Part shown: piece by piece, positions 1-7,713 of the stretch
Layout: every line of letters begins with the position of its first letter
Position numbering within the stretch: the stretch's first letter is position 1
Assembly: GCA_021801945.1 (NCBI GenBank)
Contig: JAKABE010000007.1
Location: 1-24,919 of the forward strand
Direction: 5' to 3'
Length of the DNA stretch: 24,919 nucleotides
From: Acidobacteriota bacterium
Lineage (GTDB): Bacteria; Acidobacteriota; Terriglobia; Terriglobales; Acidobacteriaceae
The notes under the pieces: model-generated
Database searches by the model: none
Told to the model about the DNA's origin: nothing
What the model saw: the letters and a program-made list of their open reading frames with translations, nothing else
Program-made: the position numbers and the translations under genes

Positions 1-2
1 CC

Positions 3-356
<354 letters not shown>

Positions 357-402
357 CGCGGGCGCATCTAAACTCCTGAAATGATGCTGGGGCCTCGCTC
401 CC

Positions 403-420
403 GCTCCGTCAGGGCGGAGC
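403..420. other. Small GC-rich hairpin after the first PII gene
   Basis: The six bases GCTCCG (403-408) pair with CGGAGC (415-420) around a six-base loop, 47 nt after the PII stop codon. No T-run follows, so it is at best a weak or Rho-assisted end point. The rest of the 225-bp gap up to the next gene shows nothing clear. Confidence 0.3.
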
Positions 421-581
421 TGGGACGGGGCATGTGCAACCCTTCGCCCTCATCGGCGCCTCGCTGCCGGCCCCTGCCGAAGCTCGGCTCGCCAGAGCGC
501 GCATCCGAGGGCGCGGGATACAAATAAAGTGTGTAACGATCAATCAGAAGCGCCAGTCGAGCGGCGCCCAAGGAGGCATGC

Positions 582-2369
582 GTGAAGAGACAGCACAAGG
601 AAGCGCACTTGGGAATGCTGGGAATTCAACATGAACGCGAGCGTGCCGCCGCGCGGCTGGCCCTGGCCGCGCTTGCTTGCCTGTTCCTGCTGGCAAGGGT
701 AGCGAACGCGCAGCCGCGGATGGGCGCCGGCCGGAAGGGCAAAAATTCGGCTCCAGCGAACCAACAGAAGAACGCCAGGCAGCAACTGATCGATAACCTG
801 CGCGCACACATTCACCATGTATTCGTCATCTACCAGGAGAACCGGTCGTTCGACTCCTACTTCGGATCGTTTCCGGGCGCCGACAACCTGGCCTCGGCCG
901 AGGCGCGCGCGCACGGATTCCGGCAGTGGGACGCAATCGGCCAAACCTGGGTCACTCCGTTCCTGCTCAAGGCCGCCGACACCTCCGATGCCGACCACTC
1001 GCGGCCGGCGCTGATCGCCAAGAGCGACCATGGAAAGATGGACGACTTTGTCGGTTACGAGGAAAAGAAGCTGATGAACAAGCCGTGGGCCAGTCCCCGG
1101 CATGCCCAGCAGTTGGGCCTGCTGACGATGTCGCACGAGGATTGCACCACGATTCCCTTCCTGTGGATGTATGCGCACCGCTTCGCTCTCTACGACCACA
1201 TCTTTCAGGCCATGTACGGCCCTTCGACGCCGGGCAACATCGATCTGATCGCGGGACAGACGGGACAAACCCAAGCGGCGCGCCATCCAGAGGAGGCGTT
1301 TCGCTCCACCGAAGGGAAGGGCGAGCCAGTCGTGGACGACTTGAATCCGGCCTTCGGTCCCTACGCCACGCCCGCGCAGGCCAAAGGTCACTTGCAGTAT
1401 GACCAGACCTACGCCACCCTGATGCTGACGCTGAGCGGACGCAATGCAACAAAGGTAAAGATCGACACCGACGACGTGAAGGCCGACATCGGTGAGCTGG
1501 CCAAGCTGAACCGCCAAGCGGTGCCCTGGGCCTGGTACCAGGAGGGCTTCGGCGACGGCGTCGGCAACAATCACCCTGGCTATGTTACCCACCACAACTC
1601 GCCCCAGTATTTCGGATACATTCGTCAGAACCCATCGCTGTGGAGCGGCGAACACGACCTGCTGAACTTCTTCACGATGATGCGGAATCGGCAGCTGCCC
1701 GCCAAGAGCGTGGTCTTCATCAAGGGCGGGGACCGGAATCCCTTCGGATGGAAGCCTGCCAATCCCGCGGCGCATAAAATGCTCGGGGATGACGACCATC
1801 CCGGCTACTCGGATTCCCAACTGTCCGAGTCGTTGGTGGCCAAGGTGGTGAACGCCGTCGCGCGCAGTCCCTACTGGAAGGACTCGGCCATCGTGATTAC
1901 GTGGGACGATTCGGAGGGCTTCTACGATCACGTTCCCCCGCCGGCGTTCGAACAGTGCCCGGACAAACACCCCTGCGGCGATGGGCCGCGCGTACCGCTG
2001 ATTCTGATCTCCCCGTATGCGAAGTCGGGCGGCATCATCTCCAACCCAGGCGATACCGCATCCTTTGCAAAGTTTCTGGACGTGCTATTCAACCTTCCGC
2101 CGCTGGCCTCGCTGCCCGACGAGAAACCCTACCTGCCTGAAGGTCCGCGCGACACGCTGCCACAGCTGACGGACCTGCTGGGCGGATTCGATGCGGCGCG
2201 GCTCAAGGGAGCCAAGCCGCCGATCCCAGCCGCGGAGGCGGAGATTCCCAACTCCGTGGTGAACCATTTTCCGCCGGCCATGACCTGCAAGGACACCGGC
2301 GTGACGCCGGTCCTCATTCCAGGAGCCTCCCTTACCCCCCCCAAGGACTTCACCAATCCCCTGCCGTAA
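582..2369 (+). CDS. Exported phosphoesterase, acid phosphatase AcpA / phospholipase C family
   Basis: The 595-residue product belongs to the PF04185 phosphoesterase family, which hydrolyses phosphomonoesters or phospholipid head groups outside the cytoplasm. An N-terminal hydrophobic stretch (about residues 24-39) ending in ANA before Gln44 looks like a signal peptide. Expected active-site elements are present: E86-N87 in YQENRSFD, S215-T216 in GPSTPGN and D442-D443 in WDDSEGFYDHV, matching the metal and nucleophile positions known from Francisella AcpA. The GTG at 582 is preferred because AAGGAGG sits 5 nt upstream; the ATG at 578 is only 1 nt from that site, and a later in-frame ATG at 615 would still keep the signal peptide. 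It stands alone between the PII gene and a transposon. Whether it is a phosphatase or a phospholipase cannot be decided from sequence. Confidence 0.9.
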   Translation: MKRQHKEAHLGMLGIQHERERAAARLALAALACLFLLARVANAQPRMGAGRKGKNSAPANQQKNARQQLIDNLRAHIHHVFVIYQENRSFDSYFGSFPGADNLASAEARAHGFRQWDAIGQTWVTPFLLKAADTSDADHSRPALIAKSDHGKMDDFVGYEEKKLMNKPWASPRHAQQLGLLTMSHEDCTTIPFLWMYAHRFALYDHIFQAMYGPSTPGNIDLIAGQTGQTQAARHPEEAFRSTEGKGEPVVDDLNPAFGPYATPAQAKGHLQYDQTYATLMLTLSGRNATKVKIDTDDVKADIGELAKLNRQAVPWAWYQEGFGDGVGNNHPGYVTHHNSPQYFGYIRQNPSLWSGEHDLLNFFTMMRNRQLPAKSVVFIKGGDRNPFGWKPANPAAHKMLGDDDHPGYSDSQLSESLVAKVVNAVARSPYWKDSAIVITWDDSEGFYDHVPPPAFEQCPDKHPCGDGPRVPLILISPYAKSGGIISNPGDTASFAKFLDVLFNLPPLASLPDEKPYLPEGPRDTLPQLTDLLGGFDAARLKGAKPPIPAAEAEIPNSVVNHFPPAMTCKDTGVTPVLIPGASLTPPKDFTNPLP

Positions 2370-2763
2370 ACGGAGATGATGGCGGACGGACCGGGGCCCT
2401 GGGATTTCCGTACGAAATGGGGCGCCCCCACGGCGGCTAAGCCGGCTGAAGAAGAGCACGCAAATCGCATGCCCGATCTGCGCGAAATTAACCCCTTCCG
2501 GCGCATACTTACCCGAGGTGCAAAACTGCTCCGCACCTGAGAGAACGGAGTCACGAAAAGGATCAGAGCCATCGCCGTCTGCGCTACTCCGGAGATCTAC
2601 CGTCGGGCGCGGCGCATCTTTGCTTGAAACGGATTCTCCGTCTCCCTCTTGGTTTCCTTGGCGGCTCATGCGCCTGTCCGTTACCCCTAAGCTTTGCGGC
2701 CTCCCGCTGCAAGGCCCCGTGGGTTCATACGCGCGGAATTGCGCAAGCCCATGATCCGGAGAA

Positions 2764-2781
2764 TGCACAATGCATGGTGCA
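2764..2781. promoter_or_regulatory. 18-bp near-palindrome TGCAC-N8-GTGCA, NtrC-like
   Basis: The sequence TGCACAATGCATGGTGCA equals its own reverse complement in 8 of 9 base pairs. It resembles the NtrC enhancer consensus TGCACC-N5-GGTGCA but has one extra central base. No sigma-54 promoter or coding start is next to it in either direction, so its role is unclear. Confidence 0.35.
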
Positions 2782-2785
2782 AAAT

Positions 2786-2800
2786 GGCTCAAAGTGAGCC
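2786..2800. terminator. Hairpin GGCTCA-AAG-TGAGCC
   Basis: A perfect 6-bp stem with a 3-base loop, followed on the plus strand by a partly T-rich stretch that lacks a clean T-run. It lies about 420 bp past the end of the phosphoesterase gene, so it is a possible but distant terminator. Confidence 0.3.
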
Positions 2801-2852
2801 GTAAAGCCTTTGTTGTCTAATTTCTGCGTGCAATTATATGTCTTTTCAAATA

Positions 2853-2860
2853 TTTACAGG
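2853..2860. repeat. Target site duplication, left copy
   Basis: The octamer TTTACAGG directly abuts the left inverted repeat and is repeated exactly at 5248-5255 next to the right one. An 8-bp duplication is the size known for the IS1595 family. Confidence 0.93.
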
Positions 2861-2883
2861 GGCATAAACATACTTGGCTAACC
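2861..2883 (+). repeat. Transposon left terminal inverted repeat
   Basis: It begins GGCATAAACATACTTGG and pairs in reverse complement with 5225-5247 at 19 of 23 positions; the shared core is ATACTTG-C-AACC. Similarity ends sharply at the outer GGC, where the target duplication begins. Confidence 0.92.
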
Positions 2884-2929
2884 TGAAATTTGTGAGCATA
2901 TAGTTTCTGTGTCTTCGTGGGCAATTCCG

Positions 2930-3679
2930 CTATTTCATCCGTTGCAGGATTCGGACGATGCGATTGGCTTTAGCGGTAAAGCGAAGCAGCGTCGGGATCA
3001 CCTCTTCGCCTTGCAGGAAATCTCCCTCGCGGAACGTTATGCGGAATCTCGCCTTTCCGTGATGCTTGATCTCTGTCTCAAGGGGAACCATCTTCCTGTA
3101 AAAGTTGGGGCGTATCAGAGTGATGTCCAATCGCTCAATTCTCCCGTCTTCATGCTGGAGTTCCACGCCATCAAGCGAAGTGACCGTGAGCATTGGAATC
3201 AGGAGACGGTGTTTATCGTCGATGTCGAGTTCATGGAGGGAAGTAATATCGGTATCCCCTCCTTTGTACGGTTTCACGCGATTGACAATAAAGTCGAAGA
3301 GCGCAGAGGAACTTGGCATTTTTCCTCGCATTTTGGACTCAAAATTTCTTCTTTCCTCTTTGGGGTAGACCGGGAACTTACGGAACTTGGAATCGGCGCT
3401 AGAAACAAGGGCGCAATAGGTAGCGCACCACGCGATGTCGAGGGCGCTATGGAGATTGTGAATAGCATCTCCAACGGTGAGGGATATTTCTTGGGTCAGC
3501 GTGCGATCAGTAAGGCTGTAGTGGAGAAATTGTTTCCCCGTCTGCGCATCGACGTACAGGCGGGGTCCGTAATGGTTGGGAGAGGAGAGGAGTCTCTTCT
3601 CGATATTCGAGATGTGATCCTTGGCCCGTTCGATTTTTAGGGAGGCATAACCAAACGGATGTTCCCAGATTTCTGCCAT
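2930..3679 (-). CDS. Transposon passenger: conserved hypothetical protein
   Basis: The 249-residue product has no function I can name. It contains the segment VGDAIHNLHSALDIAW near the middle of its N-terminal half, which resembles the GDALHNLRSALDHLAW motif of a widespread family of uncharacterised bacterial proteins. It is acidic/basic mixed, has no signal peptide or membrane segment, and looks cytoplasmic. The ATG at 3679 is chosen because an upstream TTG (3736) would place a strong terminator hairpin inside the coding region; no good ribosome-binding site precedes either start. It is the leftmost gene in the transposon, ending 47 bp from the left inverted repeat, and is transcribed toward that end. 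The terminator just upstream suggests separate or attenuated expression. Confidence 0.78.
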   Translation of the reverse strand: MAEIWEHPFGYASLKIERAKDHISNIEKRLLSSPNHYGPRLYVDAQTGKQFLHYSLTDRTLTQEISLTVGDAIHNLHSALDIAWCATYCALVSSADSKFRKFPVYPKEERRNFESKMRGKMPSSSALFDFIVNRVKPYKGGDTDITSLHELDIDDKHRLLIPMLTVTSLDGVELQHEDGRIERLDITLIRPNFYRKMVPLETEIKHHGKARFRITFREGDFLQGEEVIPTLLRFTAKANRIVRILQRMK

Positions 3680-3692
3680 GAATGAATAATAG

Positions 3693-3715
3693 AAAACCCC
3701 GCTGGCTGGCGGGGT
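3693..3715 (-). terminator. Intrinsic terminator on the minus strand
   Basis: CCCCGC (3697-3702) pairs with GCGGGG (3709-3714) around a six-base loop, with one further A-T pair. Read on the minus strand the stem is followed by TTTT. It lies 22 bp after the stop of the coiled-coil gene and 14 bp before the ATG of the next passenger gene, so it can end the first transcript or attenuate the second. Confidence 0.7.
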
Positions 3716-3737
3716 ATGGAGTGTATCCAAATGCAAA

Positions 3738-3974
3738 TTAGTCTGGAAGTTTTGAAATCTGTATCCTCAAATCTTCGTGTAGGGACAGATATGCTGTACG
3801 CTCGCCGTCGGAAGCATGAATTGCGGTTTGCAGAGCTTGTACGCGAATACGAGCGGCTTGAGAATTCGCGTGATCTACAGCCTGTTCAAGGGCATCAACC
3901 CGATCCGCAATTTGTATCAGCAGAAGTCGCTGCTGCTCCAGACGTTCAACCAATTCCAATAGAAATTCCTTCAT
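3738..3974 (-). CDS. Transposon passenger: small coiled-coil protein
   Basis: This 78-residue protein is predicted to be mostly helical, with leucine, isoleucine and valine spaced in heptad fashion through about residues 4-50 (for example LVERLEQQRLLLIQIADRV). I do not recognise a family. Support for it being real comes from the strong minus-strand terminator directly after its stop codon and from its position inside the transposon, head-to-head with the 65-codon gene that starts 44 bp away. A GGAGG lies 12 nt before the ATG, slightly far. The opposite strand has an overlapping reading frame of similar length, which I judge less likely because it lacks such signals. Confidence 0.5.
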   Translation of the reverse strand: MKEFLLELVERLEQQRLLLIQIADRVDALEQAVDHANSQAARIRVQALQTAIHASDGERTAYLSLHEDLRIQISKLPD

Positions 3975-4017
3975 CGCGTGGATGATCCTCCGTTTCAGAT
4001 TGCGCTATGATAACGCC

Positions 4018-4215
4018 ATGAAGTCAGAGGCACACACGAATTTCGAGAACCTGCTCCGCGCGGTGGTGAGTGTGCCGCACGATGAGCTAAAGAGACGTAT
4101 GGAAGACGAGAAAGCCGCAAGGGATTGGGCAAAGGAAAACCGGCAACCGAATCGCCGGTCGCGTCCTATCGTTTCCCCCGCCGCTGTCTCCGAAACCAAA
4201 CGCCATCACGCTTAG
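4018..4215 (+). CDS. Transposon passenger: 65-residue hypothetical protein
   Basis: The product begins with a helical segment (NFENLLRAVVSVPHDELKRR) followed by a charged, Lys/Glu-rich stretch and a basic, proline-containing tail. It resembles in style the small proteins that often accompany mobile elements and toxin-antitoxin loci, but I cannot assign a family. The ATG at 4018 is preferred over the in-frame ATG at 3982 because the first twelve codons of the longer form look non-coding. The sequence TATGAT at 4006-4011 resembles a -10 box and lies only 6 bases before the ATG, so the message could be leaderless. It converges on the transposase gene, with 11 bp between the stops. Confidence 0.5.
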   Translation: MKSEAHTNFENLLRAVVSVPHDELKRRMEDEKAARDWAKENRQPNRRSRPIVSPAAVSETKRHHA

Positions 4216-4226
4216 TCCATCTTGCG

Positions 4227-5198
4227 TTACCGACCCGACGTTTCTCCCACCTTGCCGGTCAGGGCGGCATAGGTCAACCTTTTGCCCGAAATTAGCGATA
4301 GCATGGCCATGAAGCGATCCCGGTCATTCAGCGGATTGTCTTTGGTAGCGCGGTTGTTATAGCGGAACACCTGCTCATCCACGTATTTGCCAAGGTGGAA
4401 CGGTTCGACGGCAACATAGGTTCCGTTCAATTCCCGCTTGAGCAGTGACCAGAAGTTCTCAATGCCTTGAGTGTGAACCTGCCCGCGCACATATTCCTGA
4501 ATATGGGTCACAGTTTCATGGACGAATCCCTTAGTGCTGAGATGGTCATAGACGGTTGCGCCATCGGTATAGACGGTAGAGCCTGATTCGATCTCTTTGA
4601 GAATTTGCGCTTGCAGAGTGTCCCGCTTTACGTCTTTAAGGACGTTTGCGCGAACCTGGCGAGTCTCCCGGTCCAATATGCCAAAGACAGGAGTCTTGTT
4701 ATCGCTTCCCCGATAGGCCAGCTTGAGGGCATTACGGCGCTTGGCGTGCATGTTCTTGGGCTTTCCACCTATATAGCACTCATCTACCTCTACCGGGCCG
4801 CCATCCCCGCCCATCTTAGGCCATCCGCCATCGGCCAACACAAACCGGATGCGCTGCAACACAAACCATGCTGATTTCTGAGTGATCCCGATGTGTCGCG
4901 CAAGTTCATAGCTGCTGATACCGTTCTTGCAGTTGGCAAGCAACCAAATCGCAACAAGCCATTTATCCAGCTTGATAGCGGAATCCTCAAAGATGGTCCC
5001 TAACTTCACAGAGAACTGTTTCCGGCATACGGCACACTTCCAGCGCATCTGCTTGGCCAGCCAGTAGTGTTTATCCGCTCCGCAGAAGTGGCACAGCACC
5101 TTACCGTCCGGCCAGCGCATCTGCTTGACCGCTTCAACGCAGTGCATCGGATCAGAAAACCAACGGATTGCATCAGTTAGGGTCTTGAGGTCTTTCAT
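4227..5198 (-). CDS. IS1595-family (ISXO2-like) transposase
   Basis: This 323-residue DDE-type transposase catalyses cut-and-paste or copy-type movement of the element that carries it. An N-terminal zinc ribbon is visible with Cys36, Cys39, Cys55 and Cys58, followed by a helix-turn-helix-like region at about residues 90-118. The catalytic core holds Asp139 in VEVDECYIGG, Asp212 in VYTDGATVY and the third motif GIENFWSLLKRELNG at about 245-259. These are the hallmarks of the IS1595 group. Starting at the ATG at 5198 gives a normal family length; a TTG at 5234 would begin inside the inverted repeat and is unlikely. The reading frame is uninterrupted and all key residues are kept, so the enzyme is probably functional. 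Confidence 0.95.
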   Translation of the reverse strand: MKDLKTLTDAIRWFSDPMHCVEAVKQMRWPDGKVLCHFCGADKHYWLAKQMRWKCAVCRKQFSVKLGTIFEDSAIKLDKWLVAIWLLANCKNGISSYELARHIGITQKSAWFVLQRIRFVLADGGWPKMGGDGGPVEVDECYIGGKPKNMHAKRRNALKLAYRGSDNKTPVFGILDRETRQVRANVLKDVKRDTLQAQILKEIESGSTVYTDGATVYDHLSTKGFVHETVTHIQEYVRGQVHTQGIENFWSLLKRELNGTYVAVEPFHLGKYVDEQVFRYNNRATKDNPLNDRDRFMAMLSLISGKRLTYAALTGKVGETSGR

Positions 5199-5224
5199 AG
5201 ATACAAGTGTCGCTTTAATGATTT

Positions 5225-5247
5225 GGTTTGTCAAGTATATTTAAGCC
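5225..5247 (-). repeat. Transposon right terminal inverted repeat
   Basis: Read on the minus strand it begins GGCTTAAATATACTTGAC, matching the left end at 19 of 23 positions. It includes a TTGACA hexamer (5232-5237, minus strand) upstream of the transposase ATG, which could serve as a -35 element, though no good -10 box is correctly spaced. Confidence 0.92.
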
Positions 5248-5255
5248 TTTACAGG
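5248..5255. repeat. Target site duplication, right copy
   Basis: TTTACAGG, identical to 2853-2860. The unoccupied site would have read TATTTACAGGAGGACAG. Confidence 0.93.
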
Positions 5256-5321
5256 AGGACAGATCTCATAAGCTGATAAGAATCAAATATTTGCACCCAG
5301 AGACCGGGGGGGAGGGTATCC

Positions 5322-5338
5322 CGGGGCAGTTCACCCCG
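5322..5338. terminator. GC-rich hairpin between convergent genes
   Basis: CGGGG (5322-5326) pairs with CCCCG (5334-5338) around a 7-base loop, just past the 3' end of the DUF4038 gene. There is no T-run on either strand, so its action as a terminator is uncertain. Confidence 0.3.
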
Positions 5339-5376
5339 CGGCTGCGCGTGACGCAAGGATCTTCGGCAGACGGCCG

Positions 5377-7266
5377 CTAAAAGTGGCTGGGCATGGGCGC
5401 TGGTCCCTGGTAGACGAGGCTCAGACCCCAGTCCAGATCGGAGGGAAAGTCGGGCAGGTGAATCTCCCCGACTTTATCCGCCTCGATCACTCCATTCCCG
5501 ACGTCGCTCCAGGTTCCCGACCGCGGATCGAACCAGCGCGCGCGATAGTAGCTCAGCACCTTTGCGCCCCGCACCAGGCCGCGCGGGCAGCCCTTCTCGA
5601 AGTAGACAAGAAAGACCTCCTTGTCTGGAGTGCGCGCCGCGTAGGCCCAGCCCTCGTAGCCCTTCAAGGTGTGGGTCGCGTTGGGAACCACCCAGTCGCG
5701 ATCCGGGACCAGTTCCTGATAGCGCCTGCCAACGGAAAACACGAAGGTCCGCAGATGTTGCATCTGGCCACCCGAGGTCCATTGGAAGGCGTCCCACATC
5801 TTCGTCGGCGCGGCAGGCTCAATGTCCGCGCCCCAGATGCCCTCGGCGCCGTACACATGACCGGCCAACCCGCCGGAGAGCACGTTGCCGTACATCGCCG
5901 AGCGCACATACTGGTCGTCCAGCAGCGTGCCGCCCTTGGCGCCGTACTTGTAGCCGGGATTCTTGCCGCGGGCATTGAAGTATCCCGCGTAATAGGGCTC
6001 GCCGTCGAGCGCCGGACGCGGATGCGGATCGCGGTAGATCTCGGTCAGGTACCAGTAGTACTCGTGCTCGCGCTGATTGCCCGTCTGCTGCAACGTCACC
6101 CAGGAGTTCTCGCCCCAATTCACGAGCGTCGATGGATTGGAGTTGGCCGAGAGCAAGTTGCCGAAAGGCGGCGGCCCATACTTGCGCAGCACCAGATGAA
6201 TCGCTTCCAGAAAATCCGGAACGGTCACGCATTCCTGAAGAATGTCGAGGTGAATCGGGCTGAGCACGGTGTTATTGGCCTGGTAGCGCGTCCAGATGTA
6301 TTGGATAAAGCGCGCATAAGACTCCGGCCACGAGTAATACTTCATCCAGGCTTCGCTGGCATCGCGGCGCGACACCTCAATGAACGGAACAAAGCCGTTG
6401 GCGTTAAGGTAGTCGATCTTGCGGTCGATGTACTTAAAGTACTCCGGATTCACGCGGTCCACGTCCGGAAAGACGTTTTCGTATCCCGGCACCTTGCCCG
6501 GGAACAGGAACGGCCGGCCGCCCTCGTTGTCCATGTTTTTGGCGCTGCCGGTGCCAAACTCCTCCCACGCCGAGCGGATAGTAATCCCATCTTTCATCAC
6601 AATGTGCCAGGAATACCGGTCCGTCTCCCAACCAGGAAACGCCGCGAGAATATTGATCCAGTTGTAGCCCTGTGCCTTGCGGTAGCGCACGTAGTCCTTG
6701 AAGCCGGCCTCCGGGCCGATGGGCCGATGTCGGTCGTCGTCGTACCAGCGAAAGCGGTTGGTGCCCGCCGCGTACCATGTGTCGCCGAGCACAAAGAACG
6801 GCTCCCCGTCGGGCGTCTGCAAAGCATGGCGGTCGGGCGTGGACTGAAGAAACCCGCGGCGCAGTGGATTTTCCTGCTTCTGCTGCTCGCTCCACTCGAC
6901 GGCGATCAGCGAGCCTTCCTTGCCGGCCAGGCCGGCGTCGAAAGGCTCCGAGCCGCTCTTCCAGCGCCACGTGCCGGGAGCAGTAGCCACCACGCGCACA
7001 CAAAACTCCTGGCTGCCGTTCCAGAACCCGTAGACGCGCTTGCGAAATCCGGGCCCCTCAAGATCCACCCAGATGGTGACCTCGGTATAGGGGTTCCTGA
7101 AGGATTGTTCCGACTGGAAGTTGAGCTCATGCTTCTGCCAGAGGTGAACGGTTTCGGCGGCAGCCGGCTGCGCGCCGGCGGCGAACAGCCGCGGGGCGGC
7201 TCCCAGGGCCGCGGCCCCGGCGCCCGCCAGGACAAACTTGCGGCGCGTCAATCGATCTCCTGTCAC
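5377..7266 (-). CDS. Tat-exported DUF5060/DUF4038 (apiosidase-like) glycoside hydrolase-type protein
   Basis: The 629-residue product starts with a twin-arginine signal (LTRRKFVLAGAG, Arg8-Arg9, then a hydrophobic alanine-rich stretch), so it should be folded before export. After it comes a DUF5060-type beta domain (about residues 42-115, with GFWNGSQEFCVRV and APGTWRW), then a DUF4038-type TIM barrel (about 140-520, including FFVLGDTWYA and VPFIEVSRRD) and a C-terminal beta domain similar to the putative collagen-binding domain (about 545-625). Proteins of this architecture are thought to act on plant or microbial polysaccharides; substrate is unknown. Two starts are possible: GTG at 7266, with GGAGG 5 nt upstream, and TTG at 7251, with AGGAG 5 nt upstream. 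Both keep the Tat motif; I prefer GTG because its ribosome-binding site is stronger. Confidence 0.88.
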   Translation of the reverse strand: MTGDRLTRRKFVLAGAGAAALGAAPRLFAAGAQPAAAETVHLWQKHELNFQSEQSFRNPYTEVTIWVDLEGPGFRKRVYGFWNGSQEFCVRVVATAPGTWRWKSGSEPFDAGLAGKEGSLIAVEWSEQQKQENPLRRGFLQSTPDRHALQTPDGEPFFVLGDTWYAAGTNRFRWYDDDRHRPIGPEAGFKDYVRYRKAQGYNWINILAAFPGWETDRYSWHIVMKDGITIRSAWEEFGTGSAKNMDNEGGRPFLFPGKVPGYENVFPDVDRVNPEYFKYIDRKIDYLNANGFVPFIEVSRRDASEAWMKYYSWPESYARFIQYIWTRYQANNTVLSPIHLDILQECVTVPDFLEAIHLVLRKYGPPPFGNLLSANSNPSTLVNWGENSWVTLQQTGNQREHEYYWYLTEIYRDPHPRPALDGEPYYAGYFNARGKNPGYKYGAKGGTLLDDQYVRSAMYGNVLSGGLAGHVYGAEGIWGADIEPAAPTKMWDAFQWTSGGQMQHLRTFVFSVGRRYQELVPDRDWVVPNATHTLKGYEGWAYAARTPDKEVFLVYFEKGCPRGLVRGAKVLSYYRARWFDPRSGTWSDVGNGVIEADKVGEIHLPDFPSDLDWGLSLVYQGPAPMPSHF

Positions 7267-7713
7267 GCTGGCCTCCAGACATTGAGCGGCAACGATTTGC
7301 GATGCGGATCAAATGCGAGTCAGTAAACCTTCATATCACGCCGGACTTTGCAAGGACAATGTGGACGTTCTCTCGAATTGTCTCCGGCCCCGGCGCACCC
7401 GCACGGACTCTCCCTTCACACGGCGCAGGAACTCTCTGCACAAAGAACATAAAGATGCCAGAGCTGGCTTCGGTTTCTTCATGGGATCTTTATGGGATCT
7501 ATGCGATCTTGCAAATAAGCGAAGCCCTTCAGCGGGCAGGTTCGAATTGCGCCTGTCCGTGCACATCTTCCTCTGCTGCGGGAGTGGCGATCCTTCGCAG
7601 ACCTTGCGCGGCCGGCGCACGGATCTGTGCAGTTGGTTCGAAATGGCGGCCGGTATACCACCGCAACCCATCGCACTTTTGTCCGGCCTAGCTTCTTGGG
7701 AGTAAAAGTCCGC
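7267..7713. promoter_or_regulatory. Divergent intergenic region upstream of amtB
   Basis: About 450 bases separate the divergent DUF4038 and amtB starts, so both promoters must lie here. A cluster of three near-identical units, ATGGGATCT, ATGGGATCT and ATGCGATCT, lies at 7481-7509. The inverted pair TGCACA (7560-7565) and TGTGCA (7626-7631) flanks the next stretch. I found no correctly spaced GG-N10-GC sigma-54 promoter. Reading frames across the gap have no recognisable product. Confidence 0.45.

Larger units (their letters stand above)
2370..2852. other. Intergenic region before the transposon
   Basis: About 480 bases without a convincing gene; reading frames here have no recognisable product. 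The composition drops from GC-rich to AT-rich after about 2800. The right part holds an 18-bp near-palindrome (2764-2781) and a hairpin (2786-2800), listed separately. Before the transposon inserted, this region and 5256-5376 formed one continuous gap between two convergent genes. Confidence 0.6.
2861..5247. mobile_element. Complete IS1595-family transposon with passenger genes (2387 bp)
   Basis: The element is bounded by imperfect 23-bp terminal inverted repeats, both starting GGC and sharing 19 of 23 positions, and by a perfect 8-bp target duplication TTTACAGG. Inside are, left to right, a conserved hypothetical gene (minus), a small coiled-coil gene (minus), a 65-codon gene (plus) and the transposase (minus). 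All four lie within the ends, and the transposase is intact, so the element may still be mobile. Plain IS1595-type insertion sequences are roughly 0.7-1.1 kb; the extra 1.3 kb here is passenger DNA, which is known for some members of this family. Its base composition is visibly less GC-rich than the neighbouring chromosome. It sits between convergent genes and disrupts neither. Confidence 0.93.

Noticed and set aside
540..1970. A 476-codon minus-strand frame opposite the phosphoesterase gene
   Set aside because: The plus-strand gene has a signal peptide, ribosome-binding site and active-site motifs; the antisense product has none.
2085..2792. A 235-codon minus-strand frame over the phosphoesterase 3' end and following gap
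   Set aside because: No domain, overlaps a real gene, and composition differs between its two halves.
3716..3985. An 89-codon plus-strand frame inside the transposon
   Set aside because: It overlaps the coiled-coil gene on the other strand, which is better supported by its heptad pattern and by the terminator that follows it; the plus-strand frame starts inside or next to that hairpin.
5383..7326. A 647-codon open frame on the plus strand opposite the DUF4038 gene
   Set aside because: It is antisense to a well-supported gene with Tat signal and family motifs; its product has no recognisable domain and is typical of long shadow frames in GC-rich DNA.
7575..7600. Sigma-54 promoter upstream of amtB (GTGGCGATCCTTCGCAG)
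   Set aside because: The GG and GC elements are separated by 9 rather than 10 bases and the -12 box is TTCGC rather than TTGC.
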